Part shown: positions 51,175-60,357 of the stretch, one piece after another
Layout of the letters: each line of letters opens with the position of its first letter
Position numbering within the stretch: the stretch's first letter is position 1
Assembly (NCBI RefSeq): GCF_036336025.1
Contig: NZ_JAYKKE010000003.1
Location: 171,508 to 231,968, forward strand
DNA length: 60,461 nucleotides
From: Stomatohabitans albus
GTDB taxonomy: Bacteria > Actinomycetota > Nitriliruptoria > Euzebyales > Euzebyaceae
Direction: 5' to 3'
Position numbers and translations under genes: made by a program
The notes under the pieces: generated by a model
What the model saw: only the letters and a program-made list of their open reading frames with translations
Databases searched by the model: none
What the model was told of the DNA's origin: nothing

Positions 51175-52128
51175 GTGCCCCAACCGTCCCAATCTCCTAC
51201 CAAGGTGCCTCGTGCACTGGTACGAAGCGCCATTATCCAACTCGGTGTGGTGCTGATGTTGGGTGCTGTCTTGGCAGTGCTGGTGATGATGATGGATCCG
51301 GGAACCCCCGCCCAGGCACAAAATGTTGATGTTGGTGCCCAGCTCACCCAGCCAGACATCGGTGACCCCCTGAATGCAGGGCAGAATCAACTCGACCCCG
51401 GTGTGCCAAGTGTGCAGTCCCCCACGGCTGGTGAACAAGTACCGGTTCTGGAATCCACAGGAAATGCCAACCAATTTTCATTAAATGTTGATGGCATCAA
51501 CCGCCCCAGTCAGGCCGTTACCATTTTGGTGACCCTGACTGTAGTCAGTTTGGCACCGAGTTTGCTCATGATGTTCTCATCATTTACGCGCATTGTTATC
51601 GTGCTGAGTGCCACACGAAATGCGATCGGGATGCCGAGCGTGCCGCCAAGCCAAGTGGTTGTTGGCCTTGCCCTCTTCCTTGCCTTATTCACGATGACAC
51701 CAACCTTGACCCAGGTCAATGAAACGGCCATTCAACCGTATTTGAATGCTGAAATCACCGTTGAACAGGCTATCTCCAATGCACAAGCTCCCATTCGTAC
51801 ATTCATGATGCATGAAGTTGGGGATGATGAACTCGAACTCTTTATTGGGGCCAGCGGCGATACCCGCCCAGCTTCTCCCCAAGAGATTCCACTCACCACA
51901 CTGATGCCTGCATTTGTACTGAGTGAAATTAAAACGGCCTTCATCATGGTCTTTGTCATCAATATTCCTTTCTTGTTGATTGACCTGATCGTGGCCGCCG
52001 TGCTGATGAGCATGGGCATGATGATGCTGCCCCCCGTCACCGTGTCACTGCCGTTCAAACTGTTGCTTTTTGTGATGGTTGACGGCTGGGGGCTCGTTGT
52101 GCAATCAATCCTGAGGAGTTTTGCGTGA
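51175..52128 (+). CDS. fliP: Flagellar export gate protein FliP
   Basis: Core pore subunit of the export gate. 317 residues: an N-terminal membrane or signal segment and about 80 residues of linker, then the FliP domain with VSLAPSLLMMFSSFTRIVIV, PPSQVVVGLALFLALF, PAFVLSEIKTAF and a C-terminal hydrophobic hairpin. GTG start. Overlaps fliQ by 4 bases (GTGA). Confidence 0.94.
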   Translation: MPQPSQSPTKVPRALVRSAIIQLGVVLMLGAVLAVLVMMMDPGTPAQAQNVDVGAQLTQPDIGDPLNAGQNQLDPGVPSVQSPTAGEQVPVLESTGNANQFSLNVDGINRPSQAVTILVTLTVVSLAPSLLMMFSSFTRIVIVLSATRNAIGMPSVPPSQVVVGLALFLALFTMTPTLTQVNETAIQPYLNAEITVEQAISNAQAPIRTFMMHEVGDDELELFIGASGDTRPASPQEIPLTTLMPAFVLSEIKTAFIMVFVINIPFLLIDLIVAAVLMSMGMMMLPPVTVSLPFKLLLFVMVDGWGLVVQSILRSFA

Positions 52129-52394
52129 CCGATACTGATGTCTTACAAATTGCGTTAAGCGCCATGATGGTAGCCGCCAAAATCTTGGCACCGCTTCTCC
52201 TCGTTGCGCTGGTTATCGGGTTGATCATCGGCCTGTTACAAGCCGTCACCCAGGTCCAAGAAGTTACGCTGACTTTCGTGCCAAAGTTCATTGCGATGGC
52301 CGCCATTTTCGTACTAGCCGGGCACTGGTTTTTGCGTATCCTCATCGAGTTCACGATCGGGTTATTCAACCAGATACCCAATCTGATTAGCTGA
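52125..52394 (+). CDS. fliQ: Flagellar export gate protein FliQ
   Basis: 89 residues with two membrane segments (MMVAAKILAPLLLVALVIGL and FIAMAAIFVLAGHWFL) separated by LLQAVTQVQEVTLTFVPK, the FliQ signature. GTG start overlapping the fliP stop; one base before fliR. Confidence 0.94.
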   Translation: MTDTDVLQIALSAMMVAAKILAPLLLVALVIGLIIGLLQAVTQVQEVTLTFVPKFIAMAAIFVLAGHWFLRILIEFTIGLFNQIPNLIS

Positions 52395-52395
52395 A

Positions 52396-53163
52396 ATGGA
52401 TATCACCGTTATCGCCGGTTGGGTACTCGGTGGAGTACTCATCATGGTGCGGGCAAGTGCGTGGATGCTCACCTGCCCACCATTCAATAATCGAGCCATG
52501 CCAGTGCGCGTTCGCGTTAGTTTTGCACTCGCACTCGCTCTATTTCTCGGCCCAACGATTCGCACCGAACTGGTACCTACCGATATTGCGCCCTTACTCA
52601 ATGCAGTAGTCATCAACGTGGCTGTCGGGGTGATACTTGGGGTCTTTACCAATATCTTGATTCGTGCGATGCAAGCTGCCGGTGAGTTCATCGATGTGTT
52701 TGGCGGTATCTCAATCAACCCGGCATTTGACCCAACCACGGGGCAAATGGCTAGCGGCTTTGCCCGCTTTTACGGGAACCTCACCACTGGATTATTATTT
52801 GCCATTGGTGGCCATCTCCTCTTGGTGCGTGGATTTTTGCGAACATTCGATGTTATTAGCCCTGAAGCCACGTCCATGACCGTCGGCAATGTCGAAGAGG
52901 TCGCCACACGGGCCATTCTGATATTCATTCTGGCCGCCGTAGAAATTGCCTTGCCCGCAATCGCAGTGTCCTTTGTGATTGAGATTGCCCAAGGCCTGAT
53001 TGCCAAAGCTGCTCCACAGATGAACGTGATGTTAGCACTGGCACCGCTCAAGGTTGGGGTCGCCATCTTGGTAACCACACTGGCTTTTGGGATGTTACCT
53101 AACGCACTCACCAACCTCATCAATCACGGGCTAACCGCAGGATTTAACCTCTTCGGGGGGTGA
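52396..53163 (+). CDS. fliR: Flagellar export gate protein FliR
   Basis: Single-copy gate subunit. 255 residues, about six hydrophobic segments, with ARASAWMLTCPPFNNRAMPV and RVRVSFALALALFL at the start and GEFIDVFGGISINPAFDP in the middle. The stop overlaps flhB. Confidence 0.93.
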   Translation: MDITVIAGWVLGGVLIMVRASAWMLTCPPFNNRAMPVRVRVSFALALALFLGPTIRTELVPTDIAPLLNAVVINVAVGVILGVFTNILIRAMQAAGEFIDVFGGISINPAFDPTTGQMASGFARFYGNLTTGLLFAIGGHLLLVRGFLRTFDVISPEATSMTVGNVEEVATRAILIFILAAVEIALPAIAVSFVIEIAQGLIAKAAPQMNVMLALAPLKVGVAILVTTLAFGMLPNALTNLINHGLTAGFNLFGG

Positions 53164-54344
53164 GTATGGCTGAAGGACAAGGCGGGGAAAAGACCGAGGA
53201 GCCAACCCCGAAAAAAATCAAAGACTCCCGAAAAGAAGGCCAGATTCCCCGCTCAAATGATTTTGGCGGATGGTTCGGCGTGTTGGCGCTCTCCGTAATG
53301 GCTCCAACTGGAATCCACTATTTCCTGAATAACCTCGGTCAAGGGTTTACCCGATTAGATGACACGGAAATGGACCAGATCGCCATGCTGGCCTATTTAG
53401 GTGAAATGGCAACGATTGCGATCACGATTGCCGCGCCGATTGTGCTCCTCCTGGGAATTATTAACGTCGCCGCCCAATTTGCGCAGGTGCGATGGACCCC
53501 CAAAAAACTGAAGTTTGATTGGAAGAAACTCAACCCCGTTGGAGGAATAAAAAACATGTTCAAACCCACCCGTTTAGGGTGGGAAACGATTAAGAATATA
53601 TTGAAGATCGCTGCCGTCACCTATGTGTGTTATAGCCCTGCCGTTGAGCTTATTCATACGCTCATTCATATCGGGGTTGGTACCGGAGCCAAGGGGTCAG
53701 CGCTCCTCATCGGCCAAGCCGCCCTTCACCTGTTACAGACCATGGTGGTGGTGGGTATCTGTATCGCCGGTGTGGACTATCTGGTGAGTCGCAAACAAAT
53801 ACGTGACCAAATCAAGATGTCCAAGCAAGAAATCAAAGAAGAATACAAGCAGCAAGAAGGGGATCCGCACGTTAAAGGCCAGCGGCGTGCCCGACAGATG
53901 GCCATGTCTCGCAACCGCATGATGGCGGCTGCCGCTGACGCAACCGCAGTGATCGCAAACCCAACGCACTTTTCTGTAGCCATCGCCTATGACCCACTTG
54001 TTGGTGCTCCACGGGTGGTCGCAAAAGGCCAAGGCGAGCTTGCCCTTCGTATTCGTGAAGTTGCCCTTGATAATGAGGTGCCGATTATTCACGATATTCC
54101 ATTGGCACGGACGCTCTATCGTGTCGTTGAAATTGATGAACAGATCCCCGAAGAGCTCTACGAGGCTATGGCCCAAGTGCTCGCCTGGGTGTGGAGTATG
54201 CGTGCCAAGGGCACCGATACCTCCTGGATGGAAAGTCCGTATGCGGAGGACCACGAAGACCTCTTGCGCTATAAACGCAAACGGGTACCCCAAAAGCGCG
54301 GAGCCGCACCGCAAGCCCACGTCGAACTCAGTGACAACCCATAA
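53160..54344 (+). CDS. flhB: Flagellar export switch protein FlhB
   Basis: Substrate-specificity switch of the export apparatus. 394 residues: KTEEPTPKKIKDSRKEGQIP start, four membrane segments, and a cytoplasmic domain with the autocleavage motif NPTH at about 267-270 (VIANPTHFSVAIAY). GTG at 53160 or ATG at 53166. flhA and flhF do not follow; the locus ends here, and palindrome copy 5 overlaps its stop codon. Confidence 0.95.
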   Translation: MSMAEGQGGEKTEEPTPKKIKDSRKEGQIPRSNDFGGWFGVLALSVMAPTGIHYFLNNLGQGFTRLDDTEMDQIAMLAYLGEMATIAITIAAPIVLLLGIINVAAQFAQVRWTPKKLKFDWKKLNPVGGIKNMFKPTRLGWETIKNILKIAAVTYVCYSPAVELIHTLIHIGVGTGAKGSALLIGQAALHLLQTMVVVGICIAGVDYLVSRKQIRDQIKMSKQEIKEEYKQQEGDPHVKGQRRARQMAMSRNRMMAAAADATAVIANPTHFSVAIAYDPLVGAPRVVAKGQGELALRIREVALDNEVPIIHDIPLARTLYRVVEIDEQIPEELYEAMAQVLAWVWSMRAKGTDTSWMESPYAEDHEDLLRYKRKRVPQKRGAAPQAHVELSDNP

Positions 54345-54399
54345 GGTAAGCGGCTAACAGCATCTTTTCGTGTTTTCTTGCCCCTAGCCGCTTACCTCA
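54341..54399. repeat. Dispersed palindromic repeat, copy 5
   Basis: ataaggtaagcggctaacag at left, ccctagccgcttacctcaa at right. It begins at the flhB stop codon and ends 12 bases before the CWB2 gene stop, between convergent genes. Confidence 0.85.
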
Positions 54400-54411
54400 A
54401 CGTTTCGACTA

Positions 54412-56538
54412 CTACTTAATGAACGCCTCGGCCTGTGCATCCGTGATACGGGTAGTGCCACCGTACACAAACACATTGCCAACATCGGCCTGGCCCTTTG
54501 ACCAGTCAATAACCGTCTTCGCTGTTTCACGTGCGGAGAGCAACAACGGTCCACCAACACCGGCGATATGGGCGCCACCGGTAAGCGCATCAGCAAAGTC
54601 TGCGGTGGTTGCCACCCCGAACGCCTTGGGCTTGGTGAAGAAGTGCTTGGCCACATCAACACCAAGTTGTTCAGCGTTACGACCAGCAATCTTCATCGTT
54701 GAACGGGGGGTAGCTGTTATCGCCTGATCGCCGATAGCGGTGACCTTTAACGTGGTATGCGTATCTAAGAAGGCCTTAGTCTCTGGCGCCATTGTCGCAC
54801 CATTGCTCAAGAGGGTTATCCCGCTGACCGCTGCGGCTGCGGGAGCGGCAATCAGGCTCGTCTGCCAGTCGGCACCATCAGCGACAAGGACTTGGGTTGC
54901 CTTGCCCATCTTGGCTAAGTGTTCAGCCGTATGAACGGCGGTCGCAGCACGGTTTGCACCGTCGATACGCACCACCTTTACACCCAATTTGGCCACGGCG
55001 TCTTCAACGGCTTGGGAGAGTGCGGCATGGCCACCCATCATGTACACCGTTTTTGCCTTCAAGCGTGTAATTTCTGCCGCAGTTACCGGGTGCAACACAT
55101 CGGGCTGGCTAAGCAATACTGGCGCATTCGCAGCCGTTGCGAGTGGCGCTGCAGACACACTATCTGCCGCAATATCCCCACGGGCCAACACCACGGCCTG
55201 TGCACCATTCGCAAAGGCTTGCCGCGATGCAGCTACAGAGGTTTCATAGCGTGTTTCACCCGAAATACGAATAAGGTTTCGACTTCCTGCAGGGGCAATG
55301 GGATTGGAAGGACTTGGGTTTGGCTGGGGCAATGGCTGAGCAGGGGGAAGCTGGGGTGCAGGAATCTTTGGCAACTCCTTACCTTCACTCGCCTTATTGA
55401 AGGCTTCCTTGGTGATGGGCTCGGTGACCTTTGCATACACCGATTCGGGCGCAAATCCAGCTGGCCACACATTCATTCTCGCGTCAACCGTCGTATGGTC
55501 TTTGGTGCTGTTGGGAAGGGTGATCGGCAAAATCGTCTTAGACCGCTCAAAACTGTTGAAGTTAATCTTCAACGCACCCGGCATGAGTGGCTGGTCATCA
55601 CCTGCGCTGAGGACCCCATAGGACGTGAATATTTGGTTCAAGACAATATTGACATTGTTGATTGGGTTCTTATTGGCAACATTATTAATCTTGATTGCAG
55701 AAAAATGTTGACCTGGGTTTGAAGCCATAAATTCATTCCGATAAATCCCTACATTAGGACGAGATACCAGAATATTTTGTGCATTCATATGGCTATTTCG
55801 TACTTGAAAACTATTCCCTTCAATAACCACTTGCCCAGGATGAGATTGCGTACTACCCAATGATATTGTCGTATCATTAGTACTAATCACATTTCCCTCA
55901 AACCGATTTTTAACAATTCGGATATTCTTAATAGGTCCATCCATATAAAGGATACGACTTGCAAAGAATGTACTCTGCTCAATGTCAATTGTATTATTCT
56001 TGTGACTACTACTATCATTTACCATAACAGCCGCAATGGGATCAGTGGTGCTGTTATAGATATAGCTATTCGCAATCTTTAAGTCACTGTCAGCATTAAA
56101 TGCTGTTGATTGCATGTTAATTCGAACGCCACGGATTTCAAGCGGCGACTCTACATGAACAGTCCGTTCACCGGTAAGGGTAAGCAAGGGACGTGCAACA
56201 TTATCCGCACCATCAGCACCCGCCGGAACATCCACACCTACGATAACAATCTTCCCGTTAGCTTTAATAGAATCAGGGAGTTGTTGAGGCTGACCATTAC
56301 GAATGGTAATAGTTACCGTTCCTACTGATGGATCTTCCAGGGTTGCTGTCGCACGAGCAATCGCGTCAGCCAATCCATTACGACCAATAACATCAATTAC
56401 GTTGTTACCCATAGGCTGCGCGATATTGATGTCTTGTTCCTGCGCGATCGCCACAGAGGGTAGCGCCACAGGAGCGAGCATTGAAGCTGTAGCAAGTGTG
56501 ATAAGCAGAGCGTTACGAGTTTTGAATTGAATAGTCAT
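54412..56538 (-). CDS. Secreted surface protein: beta-helix-like domain plus three CWB2 repeats
   Basis: About 708 residues from ATG 56538. A signal peptide (LLITLATASMLAPVALPSVA) is followed by a region rich in short Asn/Ile/Val strands (about 60-380; IRIVKNRFEGNVI, VVIEGNSFQVRN, IYRNEFMAS), characteristic of right-handed parallel beta-helices. A Pro-rich linker leads to three CWB2 repeats (about 425-708; RISGETRYETSVAAS, VYMMGGHAALSQ, VYGGTTRITDAQ). The beta-helix half is AT-rich and the CWB2 half GC-rich, so the gene looks mosaic. Role likely adhesion or glycan interaction; no catalytic motif seen. Confidence 0.82.
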   Translation of the reverse strand: MTIQFKTRNALLITLATASMLAPVALPSVAIAQEQDINIAQPMGNNVIDVIGRNGLADAIARATATLEDPSVGTVTITIRNGQPQQLPDSIKANGKIVIVGVDVPAGADGADNVARPLLTLTGERTVHVESPLEIRGVRINMQSTAFNADSDLKIANSYIYNSTTDPIAAVMVNDSSSHKNNTIDIEQSTFFASRILYMDGPIKNIRIVKNRFEGNVISTNDTTISLGSTQSHPGQVVIEGNSFQVRNSHMNAQNILVSRPNVGIYRNEFMASNPGQHFSAIKINNVANKNPINNVNIVLNQIFTSYGVLSAGDDQPLMPGALKINFNSFERSKTILPITLPNSTKDHTTVDARMNVWPAGFAPESVYAKVTEPITKEAFNKASEGKELPKIPAPQLPPAQPLPQPNPSPSNPIAPAGSRNLIRISGETRYETSVAASRQAFANGAQAVVLARGDIAADSVSAAPLATAANAPVLLSQPDVLHPVTAAEITRLKAKTVYMMGGHAALSQAVEDAVAKLGVKVVRIDGANRAATAVHTAEHLAKMGKATQVLVADGADWQTSLIAAPAAAAVSGITLLSNGATMAPETKAFLDTHTTLKVTAIGDQAITATPRSTMKIAGRNAEQLGVDVAKHFFTKPKAFGVATTADFADALTGGAHIAGVGGPLLLSARETAKTVIDWSKGQADVGNVFVYGGTTRITDAQAEAFIK

Positions 56539-56584
56539 ATTCACGACTATAGGTAACAACCTCTAGATGTCTATCTCTCACTAC
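56536..56584 (-). promoter_or_regulatory. Candidate leaderless promoter of the first CWB2 surface gene
   Basis: On the minus strand TAGACA, 16 nt, TATAGT, then 7 nt to the ATG at 56538. No Shine-Dalgarno is visible. The CCTATAGTC motif at the same distance from the ATG recurs before the CWB2 gene at 60230. Confidence 0.45.
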
Positions 56585-56690
56585 CTCTTACTATCCTTGG
56601 TTATCTATAGTCAATAATTACCACACCAAAACCTACTCCAATATTACGAGGTAGAACTTTACCGATTATTGCATATATCAATAGATACCA

Positions 56691-56722
56691 TGATGGCACC
56701 ACCACGTACGGCGGTGCCATCA
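56691..56722 (-). terminator. Inverted repeat downstream of the second CWB2 gene
   Basis: 10-bp stem tgatggcacc/ggtgccatca, 12-base loop, 15 bases past the stop at 56737. No T run. It shares the atggcacc/ggtgccat core with the hairpin at 60316. Confidence 0.65.
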
Positions 56723-56736
56723 TCTAGAGGCAGGAC

Positions 56737-58962
56737 TTATGAATGAAGTGCCTCTACTTGTTCGTCAGAAATAGCCTTTGTTCCCCCATAGACAAAGAAT
56801 GTCTTAATACCGGCATTTGCTTTAACCCAATTGCGGACAACAGCGGGTGTTTCACCTGGGAGCAAGATCAACGGGGCGCCTTGTTTAGCAATGTGTGCAC
56901 CACCGGCGAGTGCATCGGCAAAGGTTGCCGTAGTTGCAAAGCCAACGGCTTCTGCCTTCGGGAAGAACCGTGTTGCCACCTCAATACTTAACGCAGACGG
57001 GTCATCAGCAACCACACTGGACTGAACAGACCCTGCTTGTTTCGCACGGGCACCAATGGCGGTAACCGGCAAGGCTGCATGCGTTGCTAGGAATGTGGCG
57101 GTTTCATCGGCCATTGCCGCACCATTCGTCAACAAGGTCACCCCTTCTACCTGGGCGGCAGCAGGTCCGGCAATCAGGTCAGGCTGCCAGTCAGCACCAT
57201 CCACCAATAGCACGGCTTTGGCCTTCCCCATGGTGGTGAGGTGTTCAGCCGTGGTAACTGCCGTACCTGCACGGTTCGCTCCAGCGATCCGTTCAATCGT
57301 GTACCCCTGTTTAACGAGGTGATCCTCAACTGACTGATTGATTGCAACCGGGCCACCCATGAGCACGATTTTCCCGCCATTGGGAAGAAGGCGCTTAATT
57401 TCAGCCTCGGTTGCGGTATGGAGTTGGTCGGGCTGGGTGAGCAGAACAGGCGCATCGATGGCTTTAGCCAAGGGCACCGCAGAAACACTATCGGCAGCGA
57501 CATCGCTACGGGCCAAAATGACGGCCTTAGCCCCACCGGTTGGGTATTGCGCCATTGAAACCGCAACCGCAGTTTCAAAACGGGTGGTTGAACCAAATCG
57601 CTTCATGGGATCATCGCCAGCAATATTGGTATCTCCGCTGGGGTTGGTGCCACCACCGGCGTTATTTCCAGGGGTACTTGGACCAGGCACTACACCACCA
57701 TTCCCGTTGGGATTCGGGCGCCCGGGTGCTGGCTGATCAGGTATTTGCGGCTTCAGTGTCTTTGCTGGAACACATACCGCTTCGTATTGATCATCTGGCC
57801 CTATGGAAGTAAACCACTCCTTCAAGACCCGACGGTCTGGGTCAGCGGTTGCCAATTCCATACCCTTGGCACCCCAATAATTACATGCTTCAACGTAGTG
57901 CTTTTGTGGCAGGAACTGCCCACTAGGGCGAATCTCTGTTAATGAGGTGTGAGACACATCGTTGTATCTCATATCAACAACCACGTCATCTGATGCCAGC
58001 AGCTCCTGAATGACCTGGTCATTACGTGGTGCGACAGGTTGATTCTGACGGAACGGTGTGAGTTCCGTGAACATATTTCGATGGATACGAATGGCTCGTG
58101 GCAGAGCATTGTCTCCGAGGGTCCTGCCAACCCCTGGGACCTCAAGTTCGATAGCCGCTACCTGTTCAGATTGACCGACAAAGGCATTGCGAGTTATCGA
58201 AACACCCGGGCGCGCTACTTTGACGATTGGACCGGTGAAGGCGTTGGTGCCCACCGTGAAGGTGTTGTCTTCGATACGGGAACCGATCCCAAGATCCACT
58301 AGTGGCCCAAGTTCAAGGATGGGTTCCGAGCCACCTTCATTGATAGATACGGTGTTATATGCCAGCTCAACACGATGGATGAGCTGGTTGACGTGTGCGA
58401 TACCTACGTTAGTGAAGTTGCTGCGGCTAATGGTGAGCCGCAAACTATTGTTCGTTTTCTTACTCGTTTTTACGACCGTTCCTTTGCCCGAAAAGGAGCT
58501 GCGAATGATCGAGAGATTGTTTTCAGGATCGAACAGATCACCTGCCATGTCCACCGTGAGGTTTTCGATAACCAGTGGCGATACGACCGCCACTGCAATC
58601 GGTTTGTCTTCGTACTTCGGTTGGGTGACGGTGATTCCGGGGTCTACACCTCGAATGTGCACATGGTTGAACCCAGCCGGGATCTCGTGGGGTAACTGGT
58701 AATCGTCGGCGCCTTCATGAAGCTCAATTACGAGGTCGCCTGTATGTTTGCACTGCCTGGCTGCGAAGATGGCTTGAAGGATGCTTTTGTATCCATTGGC
58801 ACCAACACGCAGGACCAACTCATTATCTGGGGACGGTGCACACGCATGCGGCTCCGACATGTCCCCGGATGACTGTGCAACTGCGGGGCTACTAAGTGGC
58901 AATGAAAACGTAGTCGCTGCAAGTGCGACCAGAGCAAGTGATGAAGTTGTTCGAATGTCCAT
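56737..58962 (-). CDS. Secreted surface protein: beta-helix-like domain plus three CWB2 repeats (paralogue)
   Basis: About 741 residues from ATG 58962, where the signal peptide begins (SSLALVALAATTFSLPLSSP). A GTG at 59007 gives a 15-residue longer form. Domain order matches the preceding paralogue: beta-helix-like (about 80-390; LTISRSNFTNVGI, IEDNTFTVG), a Pro/Gly/Asn linker, and three CWB2 repeats (about 450-741; FGSTTRFETAVAVS, VLMGGPVAINQ, VYGGTKAISDEQ). Several Cys residues lie in the N-terminal domain. Probably a wall-attached surface protein. Confidence 0.82.
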   Translation of the reverse strand: MDIRTTSSLALVALAATTFSLPLSSPAVAQSSGDMSEPHACAPSPDNELVLRVGANGYKSILQAIFAARQCKHTGDLVIELHEGADDYQLPHEIPAGFNHVHIRGVDPGITVTQPKYEDKPIAVAVVSPLVIENLTVDMAGDLFDPENNLSIIRSSFSGKGTVVKTSKKTNNSLRLTISRSNFTNVGIAHVNQLIHRVELAYNTVSINEGGSEPILELGPLVDLGIGSRIEDNTFTVGTNAFTGPIVKVARPGVSITRNAFVGQSEQVAAIELEVPGVGRTLGDNALPRAIRIHRNMFTELTPFRQNQPVAPRNDQVIQELLASDDVVVDMRYNDVSHTSLTEIRPSGQFLPQKHYVEACNYWGAKGMELATADPDRRVLKEWFTSIGPDDQYEAVCVPAKTLKPQIPDQPAPGRPNPNGNGGVVPGPSTPGNNAGGGTNPSGDTNIAGDDPMKRFGSTTRFETAVAVSMAQYPTGGAKAVILARSDVAADSVSAVPLAKAIDAPVLLTQPDQLHTATEAEIKRLLPNGGKIVLMGGPVAINQSVEDHLVKQGYTIERIAGANRAGTAVTTAEHLTTMGKAKAVLLVDGADWQPDLIAGPAAAQVEGVTLLTNGAAMADETATFLATHAALPVTAIGARAKQAGSVQSSVVADDPSALSIEVATRFFPKAEAVGFATTATFADALAGGAHIAKQGAPLILLPGETPAVVRNWVKANAGIKTFFVYGGTKAISDEQVEALHS

Positions 58963-59056
58963 GGCAGGCAGATTAAGTGCCACCCACCAGGGTTGCTTTA
59001 TATTCACAAAATATGACTTTTTGTATATGCGCTCAATGCGCTATGTTAGCAAAACC

Positions 59057-59070
59057 CTAACTATAGTTAG
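59057..59070. promoter_or_regulatory. 14-bp perfect palindrome upstream of the second CWB2 gene
   Basis: ctaactatagttag, with further gttag/ctaac copies nearby, in the AT-rich gap between two CWB2 genes. Candidate operator. Confidence 0.4.
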
Positions 59071-59093
59071 CATAACTATCAGAAAACTATCTA

Positions 59094-60230
59094 TTAGTTA
59101 TCAACAATATCGTCTACCAACTCGTCGCTAACTCGGCTGCGCCCCCCGTACACCACGATCGTATGGAGTGTTAAGTTGTCTTCTAACCATTCCTCAACTG
59201 GTTCAGTTGATGACGAGCCAATAAGGACGAGAGGGCCATCAGCGATCCCAATATGTGCACCACCGGAAAGGGCATCAGCAAAGTCAACGTCGGTTGCTAC
59301 CCCGAGGGTTTCCAGAATCGGGAAGTAGTGCTTTGCTAAGGCCACGCTCAACTCAGTTGGAGTATGTGCCGTGAAGGCGTGCGCTGCACTTGGCCAGGCT
59401 TGGGTGGCGGCCGCACCAACCGTATTTACTGGGATACCAATGTGGTCATCAAAGAACTGCTTCGTTTCTGGTGGGAGCGTCCGCCCCGACGATACGAGCA
59501 CCACCCCGTGCAAGGTTGCTGCAGTAGGTGCTGCGATCAGTGAGGTTTTCCAGTCATTCCCATCGGCAAGAAATACGCTTGATACCCAGCGCTTTGCTAC
59601 CAGTTGACGAGCAATCTCTGTCGCTGTGGCAGCTCGGTTTGGCCCAGCAATCCGTTCAACGGTGACACCAAGTTTCACCACTTCTCGTTCAACTTGAGCC
59701 GAAATAGCGACGGGACCACCCATCAGATAAACCTTGCCACCCCTTGGTAATAGACGCCGAATTTCTGCCGCAGTCGCAGGGTGTAGCGCTGTGGGCTGTG
59801 TTAATAAGACTGGGCCATTGACTGCCTTAGCAAGCGGTCCAGCAGACACGCTATCGGCAACCACATCACTACGGGCAAGCACCACGGCATTCGCACTATG
59901 GGCGAACTGGGCCTGAGATGCATTCACCGACGTTTCAAACCGCGTTTCCCCTGCGATACGACGAACGGTACGCACAGGCTTATGGTCAGGGTTACCGCCA
60001 GGCAGCGCAATCGGAGGTGGGTCACTGATAGGGCTATCGGTATCTGGTGGGAACACCACATCCACATTTTCAGTGGCGCTGCCCTCATAGGCCAACGGCT
60101 CATGCGCATCGTCATGATCGGGGGCATGGGCTAAGGAAGAAGGCGCCGCATGGGCTGGGTTCGACACAGTCAAACCCGTTGCGAGCAATGAACACCAGGT
60201 AAGTGTGCGAAACCACGTTAAGGAAACCAT
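59094..60230 (-). CDS. Secreted CWB2 protein (three repeats, no beta-helix)
   Basis: 378 residues from ATG 60230 (MVSLTWFRTLTWCSLLATGL signal peptide, cleavage probably after AHA). A short acidic/Pro linker precedes three CWB2 repeats (RIAGETRFETSVNAS, VYLMGGPVAISAQ, VYGGRSRVSDE). The longer open frame to 60341 adds non-signal sequence and is rejected. It lacks the N-terminal beta-helix of its two neighbours, so it may be a bare wall-anchoring form. Confidence 0.82.
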   Translation of the reverse strand: MVSLTWFRTLTWCSLLATGLTVSNPAHAAPSSLAHAPDHDDAHEPLAYEGSATENVDVVFPPDTDSPISDPPPIALPGGNPDHKPVRTVRRIAGETRFETSVNASQAQFAHSANAVVLARSDVVADSVSAGPLAKAVNGPVLLTQPTALHPATAAEIRRLLPRGGKVYLMGGPVAISAQVEREVVKLGVTVERIAGPNRAATATEIARQLVAKRWVSSVFLADGNDWKTSLIAAPTAATLHGVVLVSSGRTLPPETKQFFDDHIGIPVNTVGAAATQAWPSAAHAFTAHTPTELSVALAKHYFPILETLGVATDVDFADALSGGAHIGIADGPLVLIGSSSTEPVEEWLEDNLTLHTIVVYGGRSRVSDELVDDIVDN

Positions 60231-60243
60231 GTACTGGACTATA
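60228..60243 (-). promoter_or_regulatory. Candidate leaderless -10 element of the third CWB2 gene
   Basis: On the minus strand CCTATAGTC with TATAGT 7 nt before the ATG. No Shine-Dalgarno and no good -35. Confidence 0.35.
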
Positions 60244-60315
60244 GGCGAGGAAGGAAGGAAACGAAATGGTAAAGATTGTCCATTCGATTGAGTTTTTATT
60301 ACTAGCGGTAATGGG

Positions 60316-60342
60316 AATGGCACCGACTGTGCCGGTGCCATT
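60316..60342 (-). terminator. Inverted repeat downstream of the edge CWB2 gene
   Basis: 9-bp stem aatggcacc/ggtgccatt with a 9-base loop, 16 bases past the stop at 60358. Same core as the hairpin at 56691. Confidence 0.65.
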
Positions 60343-60357
60343 CACGTAAATACACGG

